Source: Novosphingobium sp.
Lineage (GTDB): Bacteria > Pseudomonadota > Alphaproteobacteria > Sphingomonadales > Sphingomonadaceae
Direction of reading: 5' to 3'
DNA: 64,000 nucleotides
Assembly: GCF_024642085.1 (NCBI RefSeq)
Contig: NZ_JAHEBV010000003.1
Location: 1 to 64,000 of the forward strand
Every line of letters starts with the position of its first letter. Position 1 is the first letter of the stretch. The notes below the pieces were generated by a model, which was not told the DNA's origin, did not search any database, and saw only the letters and a program-made list of their open reading frames with translations. Shown here piece after piece: positions 25,760 to 33,612 of the stretch. A program made the translations under genes and the position numbers.

Positions 25760-26499
25760 TGGATCCGTTGTTCGATTTCACCGGCAAGGTGGTGCTGGTT
25801 ACCGGCGGCAGTCGAGGGCTCGGCTACCAGATGGTCAAGGCTTTTGCGGCGCGCGGCGCCGATGTGATCATTGCCAGCCGCAAGCTCGACAACTGCGAAA
25901 AGGTCGCTGATGAATGCCGTGCGCTTGGCCGCAAAGCGCTGGCGCTAGCCGCGCATGTCGGGCGCTGGGCCGAATGCGATGCACTGATTGAAGCTGCCTA
26001 TGCCGATTTCGGACGGGTTGACGTGCTGATCAACAACGCCGGGATGTCACCCCCATGCGCCAGCCATGAGTTGAGCGAGAGCCTGTTCGATTCTGTGCTC
26101 AACCTCAACTTCAAGGGGCCGTTCCGGCTCGCCAGCCAGATCGGCCACCGCATGGCGCAGGGTGACGGCGGCTGTATCATCAACATCAGTTCGACCGGGG
26201 CGCTGATGGCGCTGCCCGGCGTTGTGCCCTACGGCGCTGCCAAGGCCGCGCTCAACGCGATGACAGTCTCGCTGAGCCGCGAGTATGCCCCCAAGGTGCG
26301 GGTAAACACGATCAGCGCCGGACCGTTCCTGACCGACATTGCCGATGCCTGGGATCCCAAACGGCGCGAGAAGCAGCCAGTTGCGCTCGGCCGCCCGGGC
26401 AACCCTGAAGAGATCGTCACTGCCGCGTTGATGCTGGCCAGCCCGGCCTCATCTTACACCACCGGCGCTTTGCTGCGGGTGGATGGAGGGCAGCAATGA
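25759..26499 (+). CDS. SDR-family oxidoreductase (LvaD-like position)
   Basis: The ATG shares a base with the dehydrogenase stop (TGATG), giving 246 residues. It has TGGSRGLGYQM, NNAGMSPP, Ser in NISSTGA and catalytic YGAAK. ASRKLDN after beta-2 suggests NADP(H). In the Lva system the third enzyme is also an SDR; here it could oxidise the 3-hydroxyacyl-CoA or reduce a ketone before phosphorylation. The four-base overlap with the esterase gene continues the operon. Confidence 0.85.
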   Translation: MDPLFDFTGKVVLVTGGSRGLGYQMVKAFAARGADVIIASRKLDNCEKVADECRALGRKALALAAHVGRWAECDALIEAAYADFGRVDVLINNAGMSPPCASHELSESLFDSVLNLNFKGPFRLASQIGHRMAQGDGGCIINISSTGALMALPGVVPYGAAKAALNAMTVSLSREYAPKVRVNTISAGPFLTDIADAWDPKRREKQPVALGRPGNPEEIVTAALMLASPASSYTTGALLRVDGGQQ

Positions 26500-27452
26500 G
26501 CACAAAGCACCTTATCGACCCAGATTTGCTACCAGGGCTCGAGATGTTCCCAGGGTTTGAATTCACCCAAGCGACATTGGAGCCTATTCGTGCGGCGATG
26601 GCTGCTGCTAGGATAGCGCAGCCTGCTCAACCGCTCGAAGCACAAGTCAGGATTATTGCAGGTCCGGCTGGGCCGCTCGAGGTCTATTGGTTTGACCCTC
26701 ACCCCGGCCACTCCGGACGCGCGGCACTGCTCCACATTCACGGCGGCGGTATGGTGATTGGATCGGTCCGGAACATGCAAGCCGGTCCGTCGACCCTCGC
26801 TGCCAATCTTGGCATTCCGGTTGCTTCGGTCGAATACCGGCTCGCCCCCGAAACTCCGTTTCCGGGTCCACAGGAAGATTGTCTGGCGGCGCTTAGCTGG
26901 CTGGCAGAAAATGCTGCGGACCTCGGTATCGATCCGGACAGAATCGCAATCTGCGGTGAAAGCGCTGGCGGCGGGCTGGCTGCAGCAGTTGCGCTGATGG
27001 CGCGCGACAAAGGTGGGCCAAAGCTGGCCGCGCAAATCCTTACTTATCCGATGCTCGACCATCGAACGGGTTCAGCCGACTGTCACTATAGCAACCGCAC
27101 GACCGGCGAATTCATCTGGACCAGAGCATCGAACCAGTTCGGTTGGGAAGCATTGCGCGGTACCTATGAGCCGACCGATTATCGCAAAGCCTGGTTCTCA
27201 CCCAGTTTGGCCGATGACCTCGACGGATTGCCGCCAACCTGGATTGGCATCGGGGCACTCGATCTGTTTCTAGATGAAGACATCGAGTACGCGCGCCGCC
27301 TTGCCAGCGCAGGAGTGGAGATCGAGTTTCACTGCTATCCCGGTGCTTACCATGGCTTCAACATGTTTCCGCAAGCCAGCCCAACACGGGCCTACCACCG
27401 GGACCTTTCGAACGCGATCACCCGTGTACTTTCACTGGAACCGCAACAATGA
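26496..27452 (+). CDS. Alpha/beta hydrolase, hormone-sensitive-lipase family
   Basis: The product is 318 residues. The HSL-family motifs are intact: HIHGGGMVIGS oxyanion hole (about 80), GESAGGGLAAA nucleophile elbow (about 155), Asp in LDLFLDED (about 260) and His in AYHGFNMF (about 288). It should hydrolyse an ester of a hydrophobic carboxylic acid or a lactone. Overlaps with both neighbours (ATGA each side) place it in the 22948-30028 operon. This contrasts with the other hydrolase domain of the region (1668), whose triad is degenerate. Confidence 0.88.
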   Translation: MSTKHLIDPDLLPGLEMFPGFEFTQATLEPIRAAMAAARIAQPAQPLEAQVRIIAGPAGPLEVYWFDPHPGHSGRAALLHIHGGGMVIGSVRNMQAGPSTLAANLGIPVASVEYRLAPETPFPGPQEDCLAALSWLAENAADLGIDPDRIAICGESAGGGLAAAVALMARDKGGPKLAAQILTYPMLDHRTGSADCHYSNRTTGEFIWTRASNQFGWEALRGTYEPTDYRKAWFSPSLADDLDGLPPTWIGIGALDLFLDEDIEYARRLASAGVEIEFHCYPGAYHGFNMFPQASPTRAYHRDLSNAITRVLSLEPQQ

Positions 27453-28186
27453 GCGAGCCCCTTGTCTTGTTCGAGCGGGACGATTCAATCGTAACGCTCA
27501 CACTTAACCGGCCCGACAAGCGCAACGCGCTGAACCTGGCTTTGTGGAGCGAGCTGGCGGCACATCTCGATTCGATCGAGGCAGCCGGCGACAATATCGG
27601 AGTGGTCATTCTGCGTGCAACGGGACCGGTGTTTTGCGCCGGCAACGATCTCAAAGAGCGCGGGGCCAAACTGCCCTCCCGCTACTATCAGGCGAAGATC
27701 GTCACCCGCCTCGCCGAACTGGCCCAACCGGTAATCGTCGCGGTGCAAGGTGGCTGCTTCACCGGGGGACTCGAACTGATCCTCGCGGGAGACATCATTG
27801 TCGCCAGCGAAAGCGCCAGCTTTGCCGATACCCACGGTAAATTCGCGCTGGTCCCAGCCTGGGGGATGAGCCAGCGCCTGCCGCGCCGGGTCGGGCAATG
27901 GAAGGCCCGCGAAATGAGCTTTACCGGGCTGCCGGTGTCAGGTGCCGAGGCGGCGCAGATCGGCCTTGCCAACCATTGCGTGCCCGACGCCGAACTGGAT
28001 GCCAAAGTTCGCGCGCTGGCCGATGCCATCGCCAGCCAAAGCCGCCACAGTGTCTTCGCCTACAAGCGGCTTTATGCCGAGCAGGCCGACCTGCCGCTCG
28101 CCGCCGGATTGGCGCACGAGGTTTTTGCCAGTGCCGGCCTCGGCCCCGATTTTGCAGAACGGGTCAGCGGGCAATTCGGCACATGA
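27449..28186 (+). CDS. Enoyl-CoA hydratase/isomerase (crotonase)
   Basis: The product is 245 residues. It has RPDKRNALNLALW, FCAGNDLKE (about 65) and GGCFTGGLELILAGD (about 105). The first catalytic Glu (GGLE) is present; the second position reads DTHGKFALVPAWG, so an isomerase or atypical hydratase is as likely as classical hydration. It sits between the esterase and an SDR with ATGA overlaps on both sides. Confidence 0.85.
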   Translation: MSEPLVLFERDDSIVTLTLNRPDKRNALNLALWSELAAHLDSIEAAGDNIGVVILRATGPVFCAGNDLKERGAKLPSRYYQAKIVTRLAELAQPVIVAVQGGCFTGGLELILAGDIIVASESASFADTHGKFALVPAWGMSQRLPRRVGQWKAREMSFTGLPVSGAEAAQIGLANHCVPDAELDAKVRALADAIASQSRHSVFAYKRLYAEQADLPLAAGLAHEVFASAGLGPDFAERVSGQFGT

Positions 28187-29049
28187 GTTTCGAACTGGCC
28201 GGCAAGGGCTGCGTCGTCACCGGAGCAGCATCGGGAATCGGCAAGGCACTGGCCGAGCAGCTCCACGCAGCTGGCGCGCATGTGGTACTGGCCGATATCG
28301 ATTTTAGGCGAACGCAGGACTTGGCTGGAACCCTGCCAGGTTCGACAGCGCTGCACTGCGATGTCAGCGATCACGCCAGCGTCGAAGCTTTGGCTGAAGC
28401 CGCCAAAATGCAGCTCGGCCAGATCGATCTGGTTTTCGCCAATGCCGGGACCATCATCAACGGCCCGCTGATCAAATCGACACCTGAAGAGTTCGACTGG
28501 CTGATGGGGGTCAACCTGCGCGGCGCGTGGTCGTCGCTTACGGTCTTCGCGCGAGCATTGCTCGATCAAGCTGCGGGTGGCCGGATCTGCGTCACCGCTT
28601 CTGAACATTCGCTCGGGCTGCAACACACCGGGGCGGGTATTTACACCGCGAGCAAACAGGCGGTGCTGGCTTTGGCCGAGGTATTGCGCGCCGAATTGCC
28701 GGATAAGGTTGCGATCAGCGTGTTCTGCCCCGGCCTGGTCGCGACTGGGCTGGCCGATGCGCCGCGCCCGGTGGGCCTGCGACAACCTAAAGAGCACCAA
28801 CTGGCGCTTTCGCGTGCTGTCCAGGCGCGCGGGATGAGCGCCGATGAAGCCGCCGCAGCGGCAATCGCTGGCACTTGTCGCGGCGATTTCCTGATCGTCA
28901 CCCATCCCAACTCGTTCGCACCGGCGCAGCGCCGCTTTGCCGATATCGAAGCTGCTTTTGCCGCGCAGGCCCCAGCAAGCGCAGAAACCGATCGTTACGA
29001 TGTCGAACGCATTGTTGCCGAAGAACTCGCAATACAAAGGGCTGAATAA
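28183..29049 (+). CDS. SDR-family oxidoreductase
   Basis: The product is 288 residues; the ATG overlaps the crotonase stop (ATGA). It has TGAASGIGKAL, Asp at the end of beta-2 (LADIDF, favouring NAD), ANAGTIING, Ser in VTASEHS and catalytic YTASK. The C-terminal 60 residues (from about 225) extend beyond the SDR core, as in the cP2-like/classical SDRs that act on bulky substrates. The operon context suggests oxidation of a hydroxyl on the same acyl-CoA series. Confidence 0.85.
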   Translation: MSFELAGKGCVVTGAASGIGKALAEQLHAAGAHVVLADIDFRRTQDLAGTLPGSTALHCDVSDHASVEALAEAAKMQLGQIDLVFANAGTIINGPLIKSTPEEFDWLMGVNLRGAWSSLTVFARALLDQAAGGRICVTASEHSLGLQHTGAGIYTASKQAVLALAEVLRAELPDKVAISVFCPGLVATGLADAPRPVGLRQPKEHQLALSRAVQARGMSADEAAAAAIAGTCRGDFLIVTHPNSFAPAQRRFADIEAAFAAQAPASAETDRYDVERIVAEELAIQRAE

Positions 29050-29050
29050 G

Positions 29051-30028
29051 ATGCCGCGCGCCGTCATTGCCGACCAGTTCGGCCCTCCCAAGGTCTATGA
29101 GTTGCGCGAGTTGCCACAGCGCAACTTGTGCGCTGGCGAAGTCAGGGTGGCGATCAAGGCCGCCGGGATCAGCTATGTCGATGTGCTGACCGCCGAGGGT
29201 CGTTATCAGGTCAAGCCGCCGCTGCCATTCTGCCCGGGCAGCGAGGCGGCGGGGGTAGTGACTGAACTGGGTGAAGGTACCGCTCGCTTCGCGCTCGGCG
29301 ATGAAGTGGTGATGAGCGGCTGGGGCGGCCTGTTTGCAGAAGAGGCCATCTTACCCGAACAATCCTTGCACGCGGTGCCTGCTGGCATGGACTTCGCAGA
29401 GGCCGCGGTCTTTCCGGTCAGTTTTGCGACCGCGTGGTATGCTCTGGTCGATCGCGGCCAGCTCAAGCCCGGCGAAACGCTGCTGGTATTGGGCGCAGGC
29501 GGCGCGACCGGCCAAGCCGCAGTGCAGGTCGGCAAGCATCTTGGCGCGCAGGTAATTGCTTCGGCCTCAAGCGAGCAAAAGCGAGAACTGGCGTTAGCTG
29601 CGGGTGCCGATGCAGTGATTGAAGCGCGCGCTGAAAATTGGCGCGAACAGGTCAAGCAAGCCAGCGCCGGTCGTCCGGTCGACGTGGTGTTCGATCCGGT
29701 CGGCGGCGACGAAACCGATCCGGCCTTCCGCTGCCTTGGCTGGGGCGGACGCCATCTGGTGATCGGCTTTCCCGGCGGGATCGCTGCGCTGCGAACCAAT
29801 TTGCCGCTATTGAAAGGGGCAAGTCTGGTCGGGGTCGATATCCGCCAGTTTGGCGAACTGGAGCCCGCGCGTTCGGCTGGCAATCGCGCGGAGATCTTCC
29901 GTCTCGCCAGTCAGGGCGTGCTGCGTCCGGCGATTGCGAAATGCTATCCGTTCGAGCAATTCCGCGAAGCCATGGCCAATGCCGCATCGGGAGCCAGCGC
30001 CGGCCGGATCGTATTGACGATGGGTTAG
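29051..30028 (+). CDS. NADPH:quinone oxidoreductase-like MDR enzyme
   Basis: The product is 325 residues, starting at the ATG immediately after the SDR stop. It is a zinc-free medium-chain dehydrogenase: GroES-like N-terminus (VAIKAAGISYVDVL, LPFCPGSEAAGVV) and Rossmann domain with LVLGAGGATGQAAVQVGKHLGA (about 145). Family members reduce quinones or enoyl double bonds (enoyl-CoA/enone reductase, acrylyl-CoA reductase). It is the last gene of the plus operon and overlaps the convergent nitronate monooxygenase by 4 bp. Confidence 0.85.
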   Translation: MPRAVIADQFGPPKVYELRELPQRNLCAGEVRVAIKAAGISYVDVLTAEGRYQVKPPLPFCPGSEAAGVVTELGEGTARFALGDEVVMSGWGGLFAEEAILPEQSLHAVPAGMDFAEAAVFPVSFATAWYALVDRGQLKPGETLLVLGAGGATGQAAVQVGKHLGAQVIASASSEQKRELALAAGADAVIEARAENWREQVKQASAGRPVDVVFDPVGGDETDPAFRCLGWGGRHLVIGFPGGIAALRTNLPLLKGASLVGVDIRQFGELEPARSAGNRAEIFRLASQGVLRPAIAKCYPFEQFREAMANAASGASAGRIVLTMG

Positions 30029-30957
30029 GCCCAGGCGGCCTCGATCTTTGCCAGCCGATCCCGCCAACCGTTGCCGGGCACCAGAGCAGCAAATTCACTT
30101 GCAAAGCGCGAAACCAAATCAGCGACCGGCTCGACTTCGTCGATCAGCGCGACGCTTTGCCCCGCGCTCCAAATGTCGCGCCACGGGCGGACTCCATCGG
30201 GCATGGCGGTCTTGGTCGATGGGAGGGTTTTGGGATCGAGCCCGACTTGCTCGATCGATTGCCGCATCCAGTGCGCCGCTACTCCGTTCATCGCCGCCGA
30301 AACGACAATGTCGTCCGCGCCGGCGCTGGGGATCATGGCCCGGTGACCTTCGACAACTCCGGACTCGGGTGTGGCGATAAACCGCGTACCCATGCAGGCG
30401 ATATCGCCGCCCAAGGCGAGCGCCGCAGCAACACCGTGAGTGTCGGCAATTGCACCCGCAACAATCAGCAAGCCATCGAAGGTCCGCCGGACCGCCGGCA
30501 CAAACGCCATCGGCGAGAGAAACCCGGTGTGCCCGCCCGCTCCGGCGCAGGTCAGCATCAGTCCATCGACACCCGCCGCCAAGGCCTTCTCGGCGTGCCG
30601 CATGGTGGTGACATCGTGAACCAGTCGCCCGCCCCAGCCGTGGACCCGCTCCGCAAGTGCTCCCGGATCGCCGACGCTCGACAGCACCAGCGGAACTTTG
30701 AACTGGGCCAGCAGATCGAGCCTATGAGCCTGGGCAGGATCGGAACCCCAGCGGGCTGGAATATTGACAATCGGTGGCGCGCCGCCAATCCCGGCGAGCC
30801 GATCGAGATAGGCCGCAAACTCTTCGTCCGGGGTGGCACCGCCGCCTTGCCAGCCGCCGATCACGCCTGCCTCGCAGCACGCTGCGGCCAGCGGCACCGA
30901 AGAGGCAAAGCTCATCGGTGCGCACATCAGCGGCAGGGTCAGCTGTTCAAATAGCAT
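30025..30957 (-). CDS. Nitronate monooxygenase/2-nitropropane dioxygenase family flavoprotein
   Basis: The product is 310 residues with an FMN-dependent TIM barrel. It has MCAPMSFAS at the N-terminus, LTCAGAGGHTG (about 135, with the family His) and ALGGDIACMGTRFIATPES (about 180). Many members are annotated nitronate monooxygenases, but in lipid or steroid clusters close relatives act as enoyl or quinone reductases, so the substrate is open. It is the distal gene of the long minus-strand operon 37228-30025, overlapping the MaoC start by 11 bp. Confidence 0.82.
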   Translation of the reverse strand: MLFEQLTLPLMCAPMSFASSVPLAAACCEAGVIGGWQGGGATPDEEFAAYLDRLAGIGGAPPIVNIPARWGSDPAQAHRLDLLAQFKVPLVLSSVGDPGALAERVHGWGGRLVHDVTTMRHAEKALAAGVDGLMLTCAGAGGHTGFLSPMAFVPAVRRTFDGLLIVAGAIADTHGVAAALALGGDIACMGTRFIATPESGVVEGHRAMIPSAGADDIVVSAAMNGVAAHWMRQSIEQVGLDPKTLPSTKTAMPDGVRPWRDIWSAGQSVALIDEVEPVADLVSRFASEFAALVPGNGWRDRLAKIEAAWA

Positions 30958-31348
30958 CTGGTCCCGAGCGCCGGACGAATGTCATTTCCGCAGTCGTCAC
31001 GACCGCGCCGCTGGCATCCTTGATCCACCCGTCGACTGTGGATCGCTGCGCGTCGATGGCCATAATCGTGCCGCCACACACGATCGGACCAGGCGACAAA
31101 GGCTGCCGATACCGGACCGAGTACTCTGTCATGTCCCAGGCGCCGGGAGTAAAGTGCAGCGTCGCGGCGCGCAGCAAGTGAGCACAGCCCAGCCAGCCAT
31201 GCACCACCACATCAGCAAATCCCTGCCCCTGCATCATCGCCTGATCCCAGTGCTGGGGAAGGTAGTCATTCGCCGCACCGGCATAACGGACCAGATCCTG
31301 CCGGGTGATGATTAGCGCCAGCTCGGGCAGGCAATCGGCTTGTGGCAT
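30947..31348 (-). CDS. MaoC-like hydratase subunit (hot-dog, catalytic)
   Basis: The start is taken as ATG at 31348, two bases after the upstream stop; a TTG at 31354 is the alternative. The 133-residue single hot-dog has the R-hydratase active-site pattern AGAANDYLPQHWD (Asp/His dyad, about 25-37) and a downstream VVHGWLGCAHL. It therefore looks like the catalytic half of a two-subunit enoyl-CoA hydratase. Its partner would be the FAS1-like gene immediately upstream, as in the ChsH1-ChsH2 hydratase of cholesterol degradation. Confidence 0.8.
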   Translation of the reverse strand: MPQADCLPELALIITRQDLVRYAGAANDYLPQHWDQAMMQGQGFADVVVHGWLGCAHLLRAATLHFTPGAWDMTEYSVRYRQPLSPGPIVCGGTIMAIDAQRSTVDGWIKDASGAVVTTAEMTFVRRSGPDAI

Positions 31349-31350
31349 GG

Positions 31351-31824
31351 TCAAAAGCTCACCAAGCTGGAGGCTACCCGTCCGACCAATTGCCCGGCTT
31401 CATCGCGAAGCAGCATTTCGGCGGTTTGAAACAGCATCGGCCCCCGGCGGCTCTGCTTGAGAACTGCATCACGGTAGTAAGACGTGGCGAACAGGACGTC
31501 GCCTGGCCGGATCGCTGCAACCAGTTCGACCGCATCGTCGCTGTGCAGCATCGATTTAAACGGCACGTCGCGTTCGAAAAGATCGCCGCCCATGCCCTCG
31601 CTTTGAAGTGCCGAGATGAAAGTTGGCGGCGCTTCGTCGCCTTGGACGTACCCCGGCCAGGTTTCGCCGCAAGCCCGCGCATATCGGCGCAAGTCGCTGC
31701 GGTCGATCTCGAAGCGGACCGCGGGCAACTCCGTCCCGATCCTTGCCTTGGCCCGCGCCAGAGCCGCGTTCGCCGCATCGCTTGATGCAGCTGCAACGTC
31801 CGGTTCAGAAGCGGTCTTCGTCAT
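31351..31824 (-). CDS. FAS1-like dehydratase domain/MaoC partner subunit
   Basis: The product is 157 residues. After an Ala-rich start, FEIDRSDLRRYARACGETWPGY (about 38-60) and APPTFISALQSEG match the N-terminal half of double hot-dog MaoC dehydratases. The hydratase Asp/His motif is absent, so on its own it should be inactive and provide part of the substrate tunnel. It overlaps the CoA-ligase stop (ATGA) and precedes the catalytic subunit by 2 bp. Confidence 0.78.
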   Translation of the reverse strand: MTKTASEPDVAAASSDAANAALARAKARIGTELPAVRFEIDRSDLRRYARACGETWPGYVQGDEAPPTFISALQSEGMGGDLFERDVPFKSMLHSDDAVELVAAIRPGDVLFATSYYRDAVLKQSRRGPMLFQTAEMLLRDEAGQLVGRVASSLVSF

Positions 31825-33314
31825 CCCGCCAACAGCGCCTTGATCTCACGCCGGAGCAGCTTGCCCATTTCATTGTACGGCAGGCTGGGAGCAAAGATGA
31901 TCTTCTCTGGCACGCGGCTTGACCGCAGCCTGGCGCGGACCAGTTCGCGGAGTTCAGCCTCAGCGGGCTGCTCGCAGCCGCCGCGAACTACTACCGCGAT
32001 GCCGACAGCTTCACCCCATTCGTGGCTCGCGACCGCGACTGCAGCGACGTCGGTAATGGCGGGGTGGTCGAGCAGGACGTCTTCGATCTCGCCGGGCGAA
32101 ATGTTCTCGCCCCCGCGCACAATCACATCGTCGGCCCGGCCCGCCAAGAACAGGTAGCCATCGGCGTCGAGATAACCGGCATCGCGGGTCGGGAACCAGC
32201 CGTCGGCGTCGAGCGCACTGCGTTCGCGGTATTCGCCAGACACCTGATCACCGCGAACGTAGATCTCACCGGCCTGACCGACCGGCAGAACCCGGCCATC
32301 CTCGTCACGAATTTCCAGCTCGATGGTCGGCAACGGCTTGCCGACCGAAGCCAGTCGCGCGCGCTGGGCGGGATCGCTTGCTGCATGTGCCCGGCGATGC
32401 TCTTCGGGTCCAAGCAACGCTACCGTCGAACTTGTTTCGGTCAGGCCATAAGCATTGGTGAACCCGCATTCCGCGAACAAATCGAGAGCATGATGAATAA
32501 GTTCGAGTGGCATCTTGCCGCCGCCATAGGCAATTGCGCGAAGCGACGAGACATCGGCGCGCACACCTTTGTCCATCGCCTGAATAATCCGGCTGAGCAT
32601 GGTCGGCACGACAAACGCATTCGACACTTTTTCAGCGTCAACCAGTTTGAGCCAGTCCTCCGGCGCGAAACTGGGCAGCAGCACAATCCGGCGCTGCGCA
32701 TAGATCGATGACACGAGCGCGGCGATTCCGGCGATGTGATAGGGCGGCACCGATACCAGCGCGGCATCGGCCTCGTCGGCAGAAGCGAAATCGACGGTGC
32801 CAAGAATATAGGAGACCAGGTTCGCGTGGCGCAAGATCGCGGCCTTGGGCGCGGCCGTCGTGCCGCTGGTGAACAACTGGATCGCGATCCCCTCGCCCGC
32901 GTCGGGCACCTCGCTGCCAGCCACCGCCTCAAGCGCGGCAAGGGTGAATTCAGACCGCGGATAAACGGTATGTCCGGCATCAGCCGAAAGCCGCTCGAGC
33001 CGGGAAACATCGCCGACAACCAGAGCCGGTGTGATCCGCGACAGCAGCGCACTCAGATCGGCATCGGGCAGGCGGTAATTGAGCGGGCAATAAGGCACTC
33101 CCGCCAGTGCTGCCCCGAATAAGGCAATGACCGCAGCCTCGCTCGATTCGTCAAGCAGCGCAACGTGGCTCGCCCCGCTCGCGCGGATCAGCGCGCAGGC
33201 GCCGTGTGCCGCCGCGTCAAGCTCGCTATAGGTCCAGCGCTTGCCATCGCAGACCAGCGCAACCCGGTCGGGCGCTGCGCCCGCTGCCATTTCCAGAAAG
33301 AGTGCAAGGTTCAT
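31821..33314 (-). CDS. Acyl-CoA synthetase (AMP-forming)
   Basis: The product is 497 residues from the ATG at 33314, giving MNLALFLEMAAGAAPDRVAL; the frame runs further upstream but into the next gene. Motifs are LFTSGTTAAPKAAIL (about 165), NAYGLTETSS (about 300), GRADDVIVRGGENISPGEI (hinge, about 390) and catalytic-Lys region NEMGKLLRREIK. It activates a free acid for the MaoC/ACAD enzymes of the same operon. Substrate class cannot be told from sequence. Confidence 0.87.
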   Translation of the reverse strand: MNLALFLEMAAGAAPDRVALVCDGKRWTYSELDAAAHGACALIRASGASHVALLDESSEAAVIALFGAALAGVPYCPLNYRLPDADLSALLSRITPALVVGDVSRLERLSADAGHTVYPRSEFTLAALEAVAGSEVPDAGEGIAIQLFTSGTTAAPKAAILRHANLVSYILGTVDFASADEADAALVSVPPYHIAGIAALVSSIYAQRRIVLLPSFAPEDWLKLVDAEKVSNAFVVPTMLSRIIQAMDKGVRADVSSLRAIAYGGGKMPLELIHHALDLFAECGFTNAYGLTETSSTVALLGPEEHRRAHAASDPAQRARLASVGKPLPTIELEIRDEDGRVLPVGQAGEIYVRGDQVSGEYRERSALDADGWFPTRDAGYLDADGYLFLAGRADDVIVRGGENISPGEIEDVLLDHPAITDVAAVAVASHEWGEAVGIAVVVRGGCEQPAEAELRELVRARLRSSRVPEKIIFAPSLPYNEMGKLLRREIKALLAG

Positions 33315-33324
33315 GCAGGCCGTT

Positions 33325-33612
33325 TCAATCCGAGGCGGGAAGCGGCTTGGCTTCCTTGAGCACCAGTGCAACGCCATCCAGCGCCATCGATCCCTTGCCC
33401 GGTTTGACACACAGCAGTTCGACGGTACCGGCCTCATCGACATAGCGTTTGCCGACAATCGATCCCGCCGCAAAATCGCCGCTGAGATCGGCGGTTTCGC
33501 TGCCGCCTTCGGTCATCGGCGCACCGCCGCACTGGACCGTGCCCTCACCGCAGCGGATCACGACAGCCTCGGTATCGCAGGCGGCGCTCTTCAATCTGGA
33601 ACCTGGCTTCAC
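33325..33612 (-). CDS. Small cysteine-containing conserved protein of unknown function
   Basis: The product is 95 residues, starting at GTG that shares its G with the acyltransferase stop (TAGTG). It opens MKPGSRLKSAACDTEAVVIR and contains CGGAPM, with four cysteines in all (about 12, 21, 28, 68). There is no signal peptide or membrane segment. The strict coupling between a WS/DGAT-type gene and a CoA ligase suggests an accessory role in acyl transfer or ligation, but I do not recognise a family with known function. A small metal-binding or carrier-like protein is one possibility. Confidence 0.65.
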   Translation of the reverse strand: MKPGSRLKSAACDTEAVVIRCGEGTVQCGGAPMTEGGSETADLSGDFAAGSIVGKRYVDEAGTVELLCVKPGKGSMALDGVALVLKEAKPLPASD

